A stretch of DNA of 64,000 bases from Panagrolaimus kolymaensis. Lineage: Eukaryota > Nematoda > Chromadorea > Rhabditida > Panagrolaimidae. The notes beneath the pieces were generated by a model. It ran no database searches, was not told the origin of the DNA, and saw only the letters and a list, made by a program, of their open reading frames with translations. The position numbers were made by a program, and so were the translations under genes. Shown here in pieces: positions 1 to 12,800 of this stretch; within the stretch, counting starts at the first letter, position 1; each line of letters starts with the position of its first letter. The stretch covers positions 4,712,001 through 4,776,000 of the forward strand of contig JAJQJQ010000003.1 in the NCBI GenBank assembly GCA_028622995.1, given 5' to 3'.

Positions 1-556
1 TCGCACATTGTGAGTCCTAAAATAAGCATCTTTTTTTAAAGTCCATAGGGAATGAATGTGTTATATTTATTTATTTACCGAGAAGCCACACATGTCGACT
101 CATTTCAAATAAACTGTTAAGCGGCATAACCACCAACCCTACGATAAGATCAGCAAAAGCTAAAGATACAATTAAATAACCCGTTGGATTTCTTAAATAT
201 TTTTTAGTGCAAACTGCAACAACTACAAGACAATTTCCTGCTACCGTAGTTATACATAATATTGCCATTAATACCGCTAAAGCAGGATGTCTCCAATCAA
301 TATAAAGCTGAGTTGAAGACTCTTTAAAAGATGGAGTTATGGTTTCCGGAAGCACTAGAGTATCATTTTGAATATTTATTATTGATCCATTTGGTGCTTG
401 AGTAGTAACATTATAATAACCATCAGAAAATAAATTTTCTGCATACAATCCTGTTGCAGCAGCATGATATGACATACTCATCGGAAGTTGTTGTAAAACA
501 TGTAGCCAAGTGGTAGGCTTAACACCACCATCGCCGCCATTCATGCCTTATTACAC
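1..556 (-). CDS. Aminergic-type rhodopsin-class GPCR, 5' part only (runs off window edge)
   Basis: Only the first coding exon is in the window. CDS begins at ATG 544-542 and the exon ends at 79 (CTCG, then gtaaat); the intron continues past base 1. The 155-residue start has a roughly 85-residue extracellular N-terminus with N-glycosylation sites (NVT, NGS), then TM1 with the GN motif (AGNCLVVVAV), intracellular loop 1 (KKYLRNPTGY) and TM2 with LAFADLIVGLVVMPL. The TM2 aspartate and this spacing are typical of biogenic-amine receptors. TM3-TM7 lie outside the window, so ligand class (dopamine, octopamine, tyramine or serotonin) cannot be decided. A strong acceptor (T-run then CAG) ends at 557, only 12 nt before the ATG, so this may be an SL trans-splice site or the end of a 5' UTR intron. 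Confidence 0.85.
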
Positions 557-2669
557 CTGAAAAAAAAATAATAAAGAAGGAACATAAAAATTATTGCTAA
601 CATAAATTTTGTCGTTTTTTTGTTTATAATAAATTTTAAAATTGGCGTAAAAAACGTTTAATTATTTATTTTAAATTACAAGAAGACAGGGAAAAAATGG
701 AGGAGGAAATGACTTAATGTGAAAAGGAGAGTAGTAATAGTACATAGTAAAAAAACGAGAGAGGGAAAAAGAAGATTGTTAGGAGGCGGCAGATAAAAAA
801 AAAACAAGGCGCGTAATTTTCTTTTTCTTTTTTTGGAAGTCTCATTGCCTTTTTTCGTGAATGGTGAAAATATTGAAGGTTTAATTTTCGAGGAAGAAGA
901 AAATACAGATAAATAATAAAGTTTTAGCTTTTAAAAAGTCGTCGAATATTTTCCAAAAAAGACAATATCGGGAATCATAAATTCAAATCCATAAAATTTC
1001 TTTTTAAAAATTTAATTCCCAAGTGTGTCAAAAATCTTAAAAATATAAATTATATAAATAAATGTTATATATTAAAACAAATGGCATAATATAAAGTTAT
1101 TTTCCCTCAAAAACCATAAAACTAAAGATTCTAGAAAACAACTAAAACAGAAAGATCATTTCTGCTTGCCACATATTTTTAAGATGGTCCAAATAATAAT
1201 CATCATAAAAAATAACTTGACAGTTGCTTCATAAAGTTTTCTTTAAAAAAATATAAATGATTTCAAAAAACAAATTGGTAAGCCCACATATATTTTTTCC
1301 GGAAGCTTTAACCAAACAAAATGAGGAAAAAAACTTTTTGTTCCTAAATTTTTTTAAAAAGAAACTCAAAATGAAGAAGAATAAAGACATTGGTTGAGCA
1401 ACAAAATGACTAGAAAAAAAAAACGAAGAAAGAAGAAATTCGCCTGATTTGCGATAAACAATAAACGAATTTTTGAAGCTTGGATGGATAGTTTTAAAGA
1501 AAGGAAAAAAACGTCTTATTTATTTTTGAAAAAATGATAAACACAAATTCTTAACAAGCGTTAAATGGAAATATGTAGGTATGTAGCAAAGAGGATATGA
1601 TGAGCCACAAATTTTTTTAAGGGATTGCTGGGATAGGAAAAAGTTAATAAAACATAGGAAAAGTTGATGCCATAAAATGAAATGAAAAAAAACTTATTAA
1701 CTTTTTACTTCGATCTTCGATGAATGAATGAATGAGTAACTAAAAGGTCGAAGAAAAAATGAATGTTTACATCACTAAATTTTATTAATGTTTATGAAGT
1801 GGAACCCCATCCATTAAATTCATCAATGAAAAGATGATATCCATTACTTTTTTCTCTTTTTCAAAAAAAGATGCAATGAATTCATCTTTTTTTAAAGCAA
1901 AAAAAGGAAACAAAGTATAAAAACTATCTAAACTCGTCATTTATTTTTAAAAAAAAACAAAGCACCAAAGAGATGGCACACGATTGTGTGACCTTATTTA
2001 TTTTGTTTATCTTTTTGAGCTATTTTTTTAATCGTTTGCTAGCTCATCATCTCATTTTTAATAATCAAAGACTAAGCAAAAAAAATTTAAAAAAGAGAAG
2101 TGAGCGAAACGTAGTCAAATGTTTTTTCAATGGCTACTTTTTAAGAAGTTAATCCTTAAAATGAAATAAAAATGTAAAAAAATTGTTAAGGACGTATAAC
2201 TTTAAGAGACAGGGATATGAAAGAGAAGAAAAAGGGTAAAGATAAGAATTTTTTTAATAACAACATGTAAAACATTCCGGATTTAAAGCAAACAAACAAT
2301 ACGTAAATATATGGATTGGCGGCAGTTAAAAAAAGAAAAAGGAATGTTATTGCTCTGACCAATGTGTCCAAGTAAAAAGAAAAAAGCTTCCGATTTTGCT
2401 ATTTTGAATGTGAATGTGTTTATTTTTTCTTAGTTTGACTTCTAAAGTTAAAAAAGGGACATTCAAGTCAACAATTAGCGATACAAAGTTTTGTGGCAGA
2501 AACAACTTTTATTCACTTTGAACAAAATTAAAAGCAAAAAAAATCTTTGCAACAAAAAAAATTTAACAAAGCTTTTTTATTTTCTTTCGCTGTTATTTTT
2601 TTCTTCTTCGACATCTTCTTTTTTCCGTTGGCACTTTCTATGTTTTTTTGCCTCACACCAAAATTTAGG
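557..2669. other. Gene-free A-rich flank upstream of the minus-strand GPCR
   Basis: No convincing exon. The + strand is A/purine-rich, so it is T-rich on the sense strand of the GPCR starting at 544, as expected for an outron or long 5' intron. A 61-codon minus-strand ORF at 2186-2371 contains an NPYIY string but has no other receptor features. Confidence 0.6.
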
Positions 2670-3740
2670 CTTAAGAGAGACTCTACGAGTGAATTTAAAG
2701 ATTTTGAGGTCGAACGAACCATTTTTTTTCAAATTTTTTTTCTGTTTTACTTTTCCGGTAATTTACGATGTAAAAAAATTATTGGTGACAAGCTTTTTCT
2801 CAAAAAGTGAGCAGGATATGCTAATTCATGATATTGAAGTTGAAAGCATGGATTAACTTCGAAAATTCGGCTAAATTCACCCATGAAGCATAATAATTTG
2901 ATTTTTATCCAATATTATGTAATAGATTGCGGGCTAATTTATGGTGTATACTAAATATTTTAATGTTCAATAAAAATCTGGAGAAATTTGCATATTTATA
3001 CTTCAAATTGATGCCATTTTTCGCTCTTGATCTAGAGGGCAGCCAAAAAATACCATAGAATCCCCAAAATCTCCTCTTTATTTTTGAAAAAAAATTAAAA
3101 ATTTACCGCATCTCCTTAAGGAAATCCATAGATAAACGTGTTCGCGACCACATTTTTAACGGGGAAAATGGTGTTTGTCAATTTCTTTCTTTGTTATTTT
3201 GGCATTATGTTCGAAATGTTTCCATTGAAAGGAAAAAGTGAAAAACCATTTTCCCCGTTAAAAATGTGGTCGCGAACACGTTTATCTATGGATTTCCTTA
3301 AGGAGATGCGGTAAATTTTTAATTTTTTTTCAAAAATAAAGAGGAGATTTTGGGGATTCTATGGTATTTTTTTGGCTGCCCTCTAGATCAAGAGCGAAAA
3401 ATGGCATCAATTTGAAGTATAAATATGCAAATTTCTCCAGATTTTTATTGAACATTAAAATATTTAGTATACACCATAAATTAGCCCGCAATCTATTACA
3501 TAATATTGGATAAAAATCAAATTATTATGCTTCATGGGTGAATTTAGCCGAATTTTCGAAGTTAATCCATGCTTTCAACTTCAATATCATGAATTAGCAT
3601 ATCCTGCTCACTTTTTGAGAAAAAGCTTGTCACCAATAATTTTTTTACATCGTAAATTACCGGAAAAGTAAAACAGAAAAAAAATTTGAAAAAAAATGGT
3701 TCGCTCGATTTAAATCAGCTCGTAGAACCTCTCTTAAAAG
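2670..3740. repeat. Large inverted repeat (foldback), arms about 500 bp, 72-bp spacer
   Basis: Bases 2670-3172 are the reverse complement of 3245-3740. The inner part (about 2717-3172 against 3245-3701) matches almost perfectly; the only difference seen is a one-base A-run indel, at the tract beside GGCAGCC. Outside about 2717 and 3701 the arms still match but with substitutions and small indels (both retain ACGAG and TTAAGAG blocks) before they become unrelated. The unpaired centre is 3173-3244. No target-site duplication, terminal motif or ORF of a known transposase was recognised. Transcription in either direction would give a long hairpin RNA. Confidence 0.95.
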
Positions 3741-6700
3741 CTCGCATTAGAAAATATATTTTAGAAGGAAAAAAGGTTTAATAATTTGTCACTTTTTTAT
3801 CATCTCTTTTTTTCTCCTTTTTACTCTTTTTTCCTTAAGAAATTGGCGGAAAAAAATATTTATTCCTTCATTTTTAAAAGTTCACACGCTTCATCGAGAT
3901 AAATCTTTGTGGCGCAAAAAAAAAATGAATCTGAATGGTTGGCGAAGAGCTTTTGATGGAGCAGCAAGTTGTTGTGCTTTTGAGTGGCATTAATTCATGC
4001 TTTATGAAAGCACAAAGTAAAGGAAGGCTTTTTTCGAATAACAATTTGCATAATAGGAAAAGATGAAAAAAATAAAAAACCGCACGTAGTTTGGCGCCCT
4101 TTAATAGCAGTAAGATAATCGAAGTCGCTAGATATTGTCATTATTTTTTCAAAGTTAAGCTTGGAAAAAAAATTAAGAAATTTTACATCAAAAAAATGTG
4201 TTCACCTTGTCTCTCAAACTTTTGCATTTTTGACTAACAAAAATAAGTTTAATAATAAAAAATGAAAGTCAAGAACTTTTCTAGGAAGCTAACAAAAAAA
4301 CAAAGAATAACATGCATAGAATATTAAAAATCACAGTTTTCGTATATCTTAAATAAGTGTTAAAAATCGAAAAGGGAAAAAATACTACTTCGAAAAAAAG
4401 AAACAAAAAAAATCGGAAGGAGTAAGTAGTAAATATTATTATTAAAGTTTTTTCCACAACTAGCAAAAAATAAAAAAAACAACAAGCAGCAACAACAATT
4501 AAAAATCTAAAAAAGTTGAACAAAAGAAAGAAAAAAGACAAAACCTTTAAAAAATGAAGGCGAGAAAAGTGCTTAAAAAGTCATTCATGTTTTCAATCCT
4601 CACTAACAAACGAAAAAGTTACTATAAAAAAAACATTGCTCTCTGAAGGTACGGAAGTTTATTGCAGTCCCAACAAAAACTATAAATGCAGTGAAAATGA
4701 AGAAGACCTGATTTGTAAGATTAAACAAAACACAAAAAAATAGCAGCAAAAAAAGAAAGGGTCTCTAAAATTTAAAACTACAAAAATATTAAAATAAAGA
4801 AAACCTTAAACTATTTTTTCACCATCGACTTTAACAGTGTGTGTATGTATGTTTCCCTAAGGCCCTATTTTGCCAATAAAAAAATAAACATTTTTTTTCC
4901 TATAAAAAATAAGTTAAATTCCATAACAGCGGCGTAAATCCATTTAAACATAAAGAAAAAGAAAGTTAAGCTATATATGGATGGTCCTCAAAAATATGAG
5001 AAAAAAACGACACATAAAAAGCGAAAGAAAAAAAGAAGATAATAGAGTCGGCGATTTCCATTTTTTTAGAAGCAACAAAGTTCACAAGATACTTTACTTG
5101 GAAATCGTGAGAAAGGTAAGCTCCAAATAAAGAAATTTAAAAAATGTCAAAATTTGTCCTTTTCAAAAAAAATTAAATAAATAGCAAGTAAAAATAAATT
5201 ACAAAATAAATTAAACAGATTTTTGATTTTCATTTTTTCTTTATATCGATTAAAAAATAAAATATTTATTTATGCGTTCTCTAAACTCTTTTTATTTAAA
5301 TAAAAGTTCAAAACTTGATTCACTACCCTTGAGTATAAAGGAATTAAAAAAAAACAAACATATTATTAAATAATAATGTCAAAACGCGAACTAACTAACT
5401 GACACTATATTTTTTTTAAATATAATAATAACAAAAGGGTGAAAGAAAAAAATATAATAAAGAAAGTTTGTAGTTGAGGGTGGAATAAAAAATATAAAAT
5501 ATTTTTTCTTTCATATTAATTAAATATTTTACATAGTAAAAAATTGCGAAGACCAAAAAAATGATACTCAAAAACTTTGCGCATTAAAAAAAAGAAGTAA
5601 GCGAGAAAGCTAAAAAAGGATTCTAACTTTGTAAATGCCGAGAGTGGGGCTAGGCTGGCTGGCTACTGATGGTGATCCAATTTCACCTCCCTCTTCTCAT
5701 CCATCCAAGAACCACCCTTATTTTCTTTTCTTTTTGCAAATTGCGTTGAGTTTCTAAAATGAGAAGAAGCAAAAAAAGAAAACTTTTTATAAAAAGCTTC
5801 GTTTTTCTTTTTTCCAAATAGTTTAACTAACTAAATATTTTATTTTTTTTATTTTGTAAAAAGCCCGAAACTATTACTCAAAAAGTTTACGTTTTTTTCT
5901 TAGAAGCATCTAAAATTGGACAAAAGAAATAGCGAAAAAAGCATGTAGAAAATAGAAAAAAAAGGCAGTCAGTTTTTCTTCTTCTAAAAATTTAACAAGT
6001 TTGACAAGAAAAAAAATTGAATAACTGCTTTTCATCTTTTTGAAATAAATAAAAAGAGAGCATACAAAAAAGAAAGAAGAGAACTTGCAAAATTATTAAA
6101 TAATTTTTTTAGCAAAAAAGTTTTTTTCTGAAGAAAAAAGTGATAATATTCGTGAAAGTACCACAAAGAACAATGATCAACTTTTCGATCAACGAATATC
6201 TCAGAAAACCAGACTAACAGGCGAAACCTGGTTTTTTTAAAAAACGTTGAAGAAAAGGACAAGTGTCAAGAAATTTTTTTAATTATCTCATTTCCATTTT
6301 TGTCTTAACATAGACAATTAACATAAACATCACATTATGCTGCAACGAACAGAAAAGTGGCTGTACATTCTTGGGCTGTGTCATCATGAATTAACATAAC
6401 TTTCAAACGAAAAAAAAGCTCCAGGAAATTCGAAGAGCTTGGATGTGTTTTGCAACAAAATTAAAACGAGGGAAAAAAGGGTGAGTCTCAAATAGTATCC
6501 CTCGGATATACATATATACATATAGTTAGTCTCACAAATTTTAAAGTCCAATAAAAGGTAACTTAAATTTACTTGTTTTTTCATGCCTTCCTTGTTTATA
6601 AAGGTAAACATTTATTTTATCCATCCTACTTCCCGGAAGTTGCTGATTCTCTTGTCACCCAACTTACTTGGGTGTTTCATTTTTTAAACTAATTTTTACC

Positions 6701-9700
6701 AATTTTCTAATTTTTTTTCTACCAAATCTGAAAAACCTATAATAAACCGATGCACTCTTTTTGGCATCAACCCACTCACACAAGTTTTTGGTCTTTGCAA
6801 TGTCATCATTCTTTTTTTTCTTCTCATTAATGAAATCTCTTCAAATATATATTCATAACCATTTAACCCCCAAATATTTGCTCTTTTATTTTTTCTTCTG
6901 AGAATTTTTAAACTTATCCAAATATAAGTTTTCTTGAATGAAAGAAGAATGGTATCAGTTTATTAATGATACAATTATTATTAAGCCTGCAGGGTAAATA
7001 TTTTTCTTCAAATTATTTTCTCACACCCTAAATATTTTTTTATTTATTCTTTATTTGGCTTTCTTTAGGTTTACTTTTAAACAAGAAACTTTTTTTTGAG
7101 TAAAAAAAGAAATATTTGGAGTTTTTCAACAATGCTGCAAAATCATATATTATTAATTTTGATGGCATTTTTTTAACGCAACCATTGATACATTGTTTCA
7201 TTGAATCTGTCTTTTTGTTTGAAGCGGCAAAACAAAAGGTGTGTTTTCTTATTTTTTCCTTATTTGGTTTTTAAGACAGAGGCTTTCTTAGATTTTTTTG
7301 GAGAATGGCACCTGGTTGAAGAAAAAAGTTTTTTTAGAATTCTTAGAATTTTACAAAGAAAAAAAGGTTTCTTCTATAAAAATATTTGCAAAAGAAGAGA
7401 GAACTTCTGCGATATCAAAAAAAGGAATTCATTGAGTGATTGCTTCTTAACTTTTCAACCCGATTATTTTCGTATTTTTAAAGCTTTAGTTTTATTTTTA
7501 AAATTGTTTCTAAACTTAGCTTCGCTTTGTTTTTCGACGCCTAATCTTAGTTTTTATTTTGTCTAATTACTCATACTTTACTTTTGTTTTTTGTTTTTTA
7601 TAGTTTTTCTTTTATTTAAGCTCCTACGTTATATGTATTCTACGTTAACCTTCGACCCAATTTTCCCGCCGAAGGGCAGAAGATTTATGGCTCAACAATA
7701 AAAAACGGAAGTCGCTTCCGTCTTTCTTTTTTTTGTAAATAGCTTGAGCTCTTCTTTTTTCTTTTCTCAATTTCTCTTTTTAAAAATATGAAAATTTTGA
7801 AGAAGGATAGCAACCAAAAAGGTTTGATTTTTAAAAAAACTTTGTTTTTGTACTTAGTAGCCTGGAAGCATTTATTTGTAGAATTTTTTGAGAGCATTTT
7901 GGTAGACCAATTAGTGGTTAAAAAATTTTATTTTTTGCCCTCCAATTTTTTATGGGTTTTAAAAACAAAAAAAAAGAAATATATATGTTTGTATGTGCAT
8001 CTTAAAAAACCCCTTAGCAATTTCAGCAAAACGCAAAAAAAAAAAAATGGTTGGCGGCGGTGCAAGATAAATAACCTTCTCTCAAAGCCATAATTTTTCC
8101 TTTCATTTATGGCATTTTTTGTTAAGTTTTTGAATTGGTTTTTCAAATTTTAAATTTGTTCGCTTCCAGATCATAGAAGCCGAACCAGTGATTGTTATTC
8201 AAATAGACGTAGACTTCCTAGTATTCATAAAAAAAGAAAGGATTTGTTTTTTATTCTTAAAAAAGGGAACCAAAGTTGCTTCCTTTTTAAATCGTCCAAA
8301 AATAAAATAGAAGAAGTTTTTAGCCTTTTTGCTTTTCTCCTTATTTTTATATAATAGTTTTGTATCCTCTCAATGCCACCAAGAAAGGGGACAGCAAAAT
8401 AGCAAACTAATGCATAATTTGATTTTAAAGTTTGGCGTTTCATAGTGTCATATTTTTATATATAAAAAATGCCCTCCCACAAAATATTTGGAAACGATTT
8501 CTTGTTTTCAGAAACTTTGTCATTTTGCTTTTTATTTTATTTTTATTTTTAAAGATATTAAAATTTTTTCTGATAGGGATGCAAATTCATCAAACTTTGA
8601 AAGGAGCAAAGTTAGTTGATAATTAATAAATGTTAATTTTTGGATAAAATGTATTTTGTATAAATTAGAGAGGGCTATGACATCTTTGGCTTTATTTTTT
8701 TGCTACCCTTTAGCTGAATCTTTTTTTTCTTATTCTTGCTTTAAAGCATCATGTCAAAATTGATGATTTTATTATACACAAAAAAATAGAGTTTTGACCC
8801 GTTTCCGAGTGCAAAAAAAGTCGGGTTGAGTTACTTTTTTTTCTTTTACACACGTTTTTGACATTCTACGAAGTTTTCTTGGAAATTTGTTTAATTATAG
8901 CTTTTTTTAAACGTTAGAATATTGGATTTTATAAATTCATATGATGCCAGTCGATACCTCCTACCAAAGGATTAAATAACAAAAGCTTTGAATGTTTAAA
9001 GTTTTTTTTGCCATCACATTTTTTATGGTTTTTTGAAGCTCCTTTGTTTTTCTTGTTACATTGTTCGTTAAATAAAGATCTTTTTTAACCGCGTTAAATT
9101 TTCTACTCCATTAATTTTTATCGACTTGCATTTTCTGGCCATCGTTTTCTGTGTTTGCATTTTAAGTAAAAAATTTTTTAGAATTTTGGACCTAATATCT
9201 TATTTTAGATAGTCCAAATTCCATTTTTGTGATATCTTAAAACACACTTTTTTTTAAATATTTAAAAATATTAAATATTTGTGTGTAATTAAACGTCTTA
9301 ATCCAGCTTTTAAAAAGACAACAACGACGCAGCAAACAATAAATAAATTTTTTTGCTGCTCATTTATCTAATTTTGTTTGAATATGATGAGCTTTTATTT
9401 TAATTGCCTTAGGCAAAAGCAATAAAGATTTTTGAACCATTTTGAAAGTAATAATTGGAAACGTTTATTTCAATTTAGAAAAACAAAGTTCGCTTTTTGA
9501 GATATTTTTTAAATAAATTAATAAACTTTTTTGCAAATAACTTTAATCCAACTGTCTAAAAATTAACCATTGCACTATTTACCGTAAATTTTTTAGTTTA
9601 ACAAATTTCTTGAGTTCTTATATCGAAATTTAGTTTTACGGCGCGATGGTTCATTCAATAAAATTTACACAAGTGAATTGTTTTTTAAAAGTTAACCAAA

Positions 9701-9847
9701 AACATATGTTAGACATTTTTGTTTCTTAGCATCATTTGTTTATATTTTATTCTTTATTCCGTTGACTAATGTTAGCAACGAAGTCGCGTTGTTTTTGGAT
9801 ATTATTTTGTTTTCTTTTCTTTTGTTACATTAATTTTTTACTTTTCA
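3741..9847. other. Gene-free region with a purine/pyrimidine strand flip near 6.6 kb
   Basis: No supportable gene. Up to about 6.6 kb the + strand is A/purine-rich; from about 6.6 kb to 9.8 kb it is T/pyrimidine-rich. This mirrors the minus-strand receptor to the left and the candidate plus-strand gene to the right. ORFs here are short products of A or T runs. A small GC-richer patch lies at 5636-5710 without clear coding. Confidence 0.5.
7705..7721. other. Short perfect hairpin followed by a T-rich run
   Basis: Seven-base arms ACGGAAG / CTTCCGT flank a 3-nt loop and are followed by a pyrimidine run ending in eight Ts. It resembles an RNA 3'-end stem-loop, but no RNA gene was recognised upstream. 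A chance palindrome is possible. Confidence 0.4.
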
Positions 9848-12800
9848 GAAATTTTGATTATTTATTTGTGATTAGTTTTAATTTTTAAAATGTTTCGATA
9901 ATATAATGAAACAAGTTTTAACTATGCGCAGCACCTGAATTTTCGAAATCCTTTTCAAGCGTATGTTAACGGCATGCCGACTTACGAAGAAGATGAAGAT
10001 ACCGGTTGGTTTGCATCTGAAGAGACTACTGAAACACCGGGTTTCTTCAATCATAAAAGGTACGTTTTGAAAATGAAAATTAAAAAAATTGTAGCTTGCT
10101 TTTATTGCAAAAAAAGAGTAAATTAGAGCTAATTTTCTTAACTTTTTATTACGTATTTTTAAAACAGTGTAAGCTAGAATAAATTTCTCGCTTCATTTGA
10201 TACTAAATTCAAACGTGCATAGTAATATAGCTTCCGCTTTGTTAAAATCCCTCCATTAACTTTGAATCGTTAAAACTTGCAAAAGCTTTTAAAATAGCGT
10301 AGGTCGATCAAAAATAATTTATGAGTGTCACATTTATTATTTACAACACTTCCTCTTTTTTTGATACTTTTTGCTACTTTTCATTTAGAAGGCTTAAAAT
10401 CGAAATAAAATGGAAAAAGTAGCAACATTTAAGCAATGCGTAATTATTCTGAAGAGTAGCAAAGCGAAAGAAAGAATCTATTGCAAAATAGAGCGTAAAG
10501 AATCGTCTTCGTCGAGTTTTTAACTTTTTAAGATAAAAACAACTTTTTCATTGTTTTGTTTTTAAAAAAATGGAAAACGTGTCTATTATATATTTTTTTC
10601 AAAATAAATTTTACATTTATCTTTTCTTAAATAAATTTGTGAGAAATTTATTTATATTACTTTTTTACAAACAAAAAACATTTTGGAGCCAAAAAGCACA
10701 AGGTGCGTGTGAAATAAAAACAATTGAAGTCTTGGCCCTTGGGGAGATAGGTTTTGCTTGGTGACCGAGCATAGACTTTGCTGCTTCTACCTGAACTTTG
10801 TAAAAAAATAAGCCATAAATAACCCGTCAAATGGCACGTTATTTATTATTTCCCACGTCTTTGACCATTTTTCTTTTTTGTTTTCAAGAAGCATTTTTAA
10901 TCAATCATTTTTATTTTGTCTGACCTGACCGCTTACATTTTTTATATACATTGTAGAATTACTAAAATCGAGTCTCATACACAGGCATATTACGTCGTCG
11001 ACGTTATTTTTTTTCTGGCAAAGATTCTTACTTCTTTTAAGTTTCTTAAAGACGTGGAAAAGACTCCGCCTTTAATGCGCTTCTTTTCAATGGCTTTTCG
11101 GTGGTCGTCTTTTTTCTTATTTTTTTAAAGTTAGAATTTAAACGAAACTTCTGTTGTTCGTTTTGTTTATTAAAAAACATACGATACCATTGACTTTAAA
11201 AAAAACCAGGCCAAATTTCTTTAATATTCTGAGAGCATTTACCATTTATTATTTTTTTATTCGTGAATTTTAAACCTTTTTTATAAATTATTTTTATGAA
11301 TATTATAATATTTGTTATTTAACTTAAGTCTTGCCTGCTGCGGCAATGAAGGGCCATACAGTGCCAGATAATATTACCAGCTCAATCAGGTATCATATTT
11401 TTTTAAACGTTTTTACATCTTTTCTAGTCTATGGTTACAAATTGATTTTATTTTTTTTGTAAACAAAAAATTTCAAGTGCTTTGCTTTTCATTCTTTCTT
11501 TTTTGTTTATTGAATGTAAGGAAATCTTTTGGAAAAAAATGTTTTATTTTCAAAACTAAAGTAGCATCTTTTTCTTGAAATTTTAAATGGATCCAAAAAG
11601 CATGAAAAGAAAAAACAATTCATGTAATTAGATCGTTTTGGAACTTCTTCAAAATGCCTATCATTTCTTCCTCGTTTTACGTCTATCAAAATCCCAGTAA
11701 TACTTCATTTTTTTTGGCAATTGCATTAGTACCAAACTTTTTTTATTATTTCGATGGTTTTTTTCTCGTTCTACTTTTTACTCTCAAAATGAAGTATTCT
11801 GAAAAAGGAAAGTTGTTCGAATGCTTCCGTGTTTTATGCTTCTCCACTTGTTGTTGCTTTAAGAGAGTCTAAAAACAAAAATAAAAGGAATGATTTTAAC
11901 TCATCTTCTTAAAAATTTAATAGACCTTGCTTGCAGTAAAAAAAATATTAAGTCTCTCTAATAAAAAAATTCTAAAACAAAATTAAAAAAATATTAATAC
12001 ATATATATAAAAGCAGGTGCAAGCTTTTCACATTGTGTGTGCCTACTCACTGAGTAAAGATCAGATCGAGGCCCCTGCATCTGCTGGTCTATCAAAAAAC
12101 GATTTTAGTCATGTAAATTACTTTGAAGAAATGCAAAGTTTTTTGCTTTTTAAATCCATCGCTGAATAATTTTATTTTTTTGTTTGCCATTGAGAAGGCG
12201 CCGCTACACTTTTTTGTTTATATTTTATTTTCTTCTAAGAAATTTAAACATTCATTCAATATAAGAATTTATTAACTAACTTTTTCTTCTTTTTACAGTT
12301 GAATGGGTGTTGAATAAAAAAAATAAAACAAAAAACAATTATGCTTGAGTTAGTTCATTTATATGCAGATTCTGCGTACTCCCACGAGAAATAGAAAAAA
12401 AGTAGGGGTAAAAAATTCAATGACGGGTAAAGCTTCTTCTTTTTCGGTTTTTTTTTTTTTGCTTGACGCTAATTCTCGATTAAAAATAGCGAGAAGAAGC
12501 ATTCAACAGATTTTTAAAGTGGAATTGCGTCTTCTTCGATGAAACAATTTTCTAAGATAAGCGTCAAATGCTTAAAGAATAAAAAGAAATGCAAAATATT
12601 TACGTCAACCACTTGGTCTCAGTTTGTAAAACTATCCTACTGCTAAAACAAATAATCGATAATCACAAACACAAACCATGGAATGACGATAATAACTCAG
12701 CTTGGCTTATGTTTATTGCTTTTTGTATATACTTCATTTAAAAACCAAAAAGCAAGCGAAAAATTGCAACCATTTTTTTTAGCTTACTTCTTTTTTAACT

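Noticed and set aside
2186..2371. Minus-strand ORF with an NPYIY string resembling a GPCR TM7
   Set aside because: It lies upstream of the receptor's first exon on the same strand, has no TM6 or splice context, and the rest is homopolymer-derived; most likely chance.
2491..2856. 121-codon plus-strand ORF
   Set aside because: Phe/Leu/Lys-rich translation of T and A runs that runs into the left arm of the inverted repeat.
11329..11389. Longer version of the third exon of the candidate small gene
   Set aside because: It needs a phase-1 donor upstream that I could not find; the shorter start at 11352 fits phase 0, so it was preferred, without certainty.
12070..12110. Possible minus-strand exon (T-run, GATAG acceptor, GTGAGT donor, QQMQGPRSDLYS)
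   Set aside because: Good splice signals but it conflicts with the plus-strand chain and has no partner exons on the minus strand.
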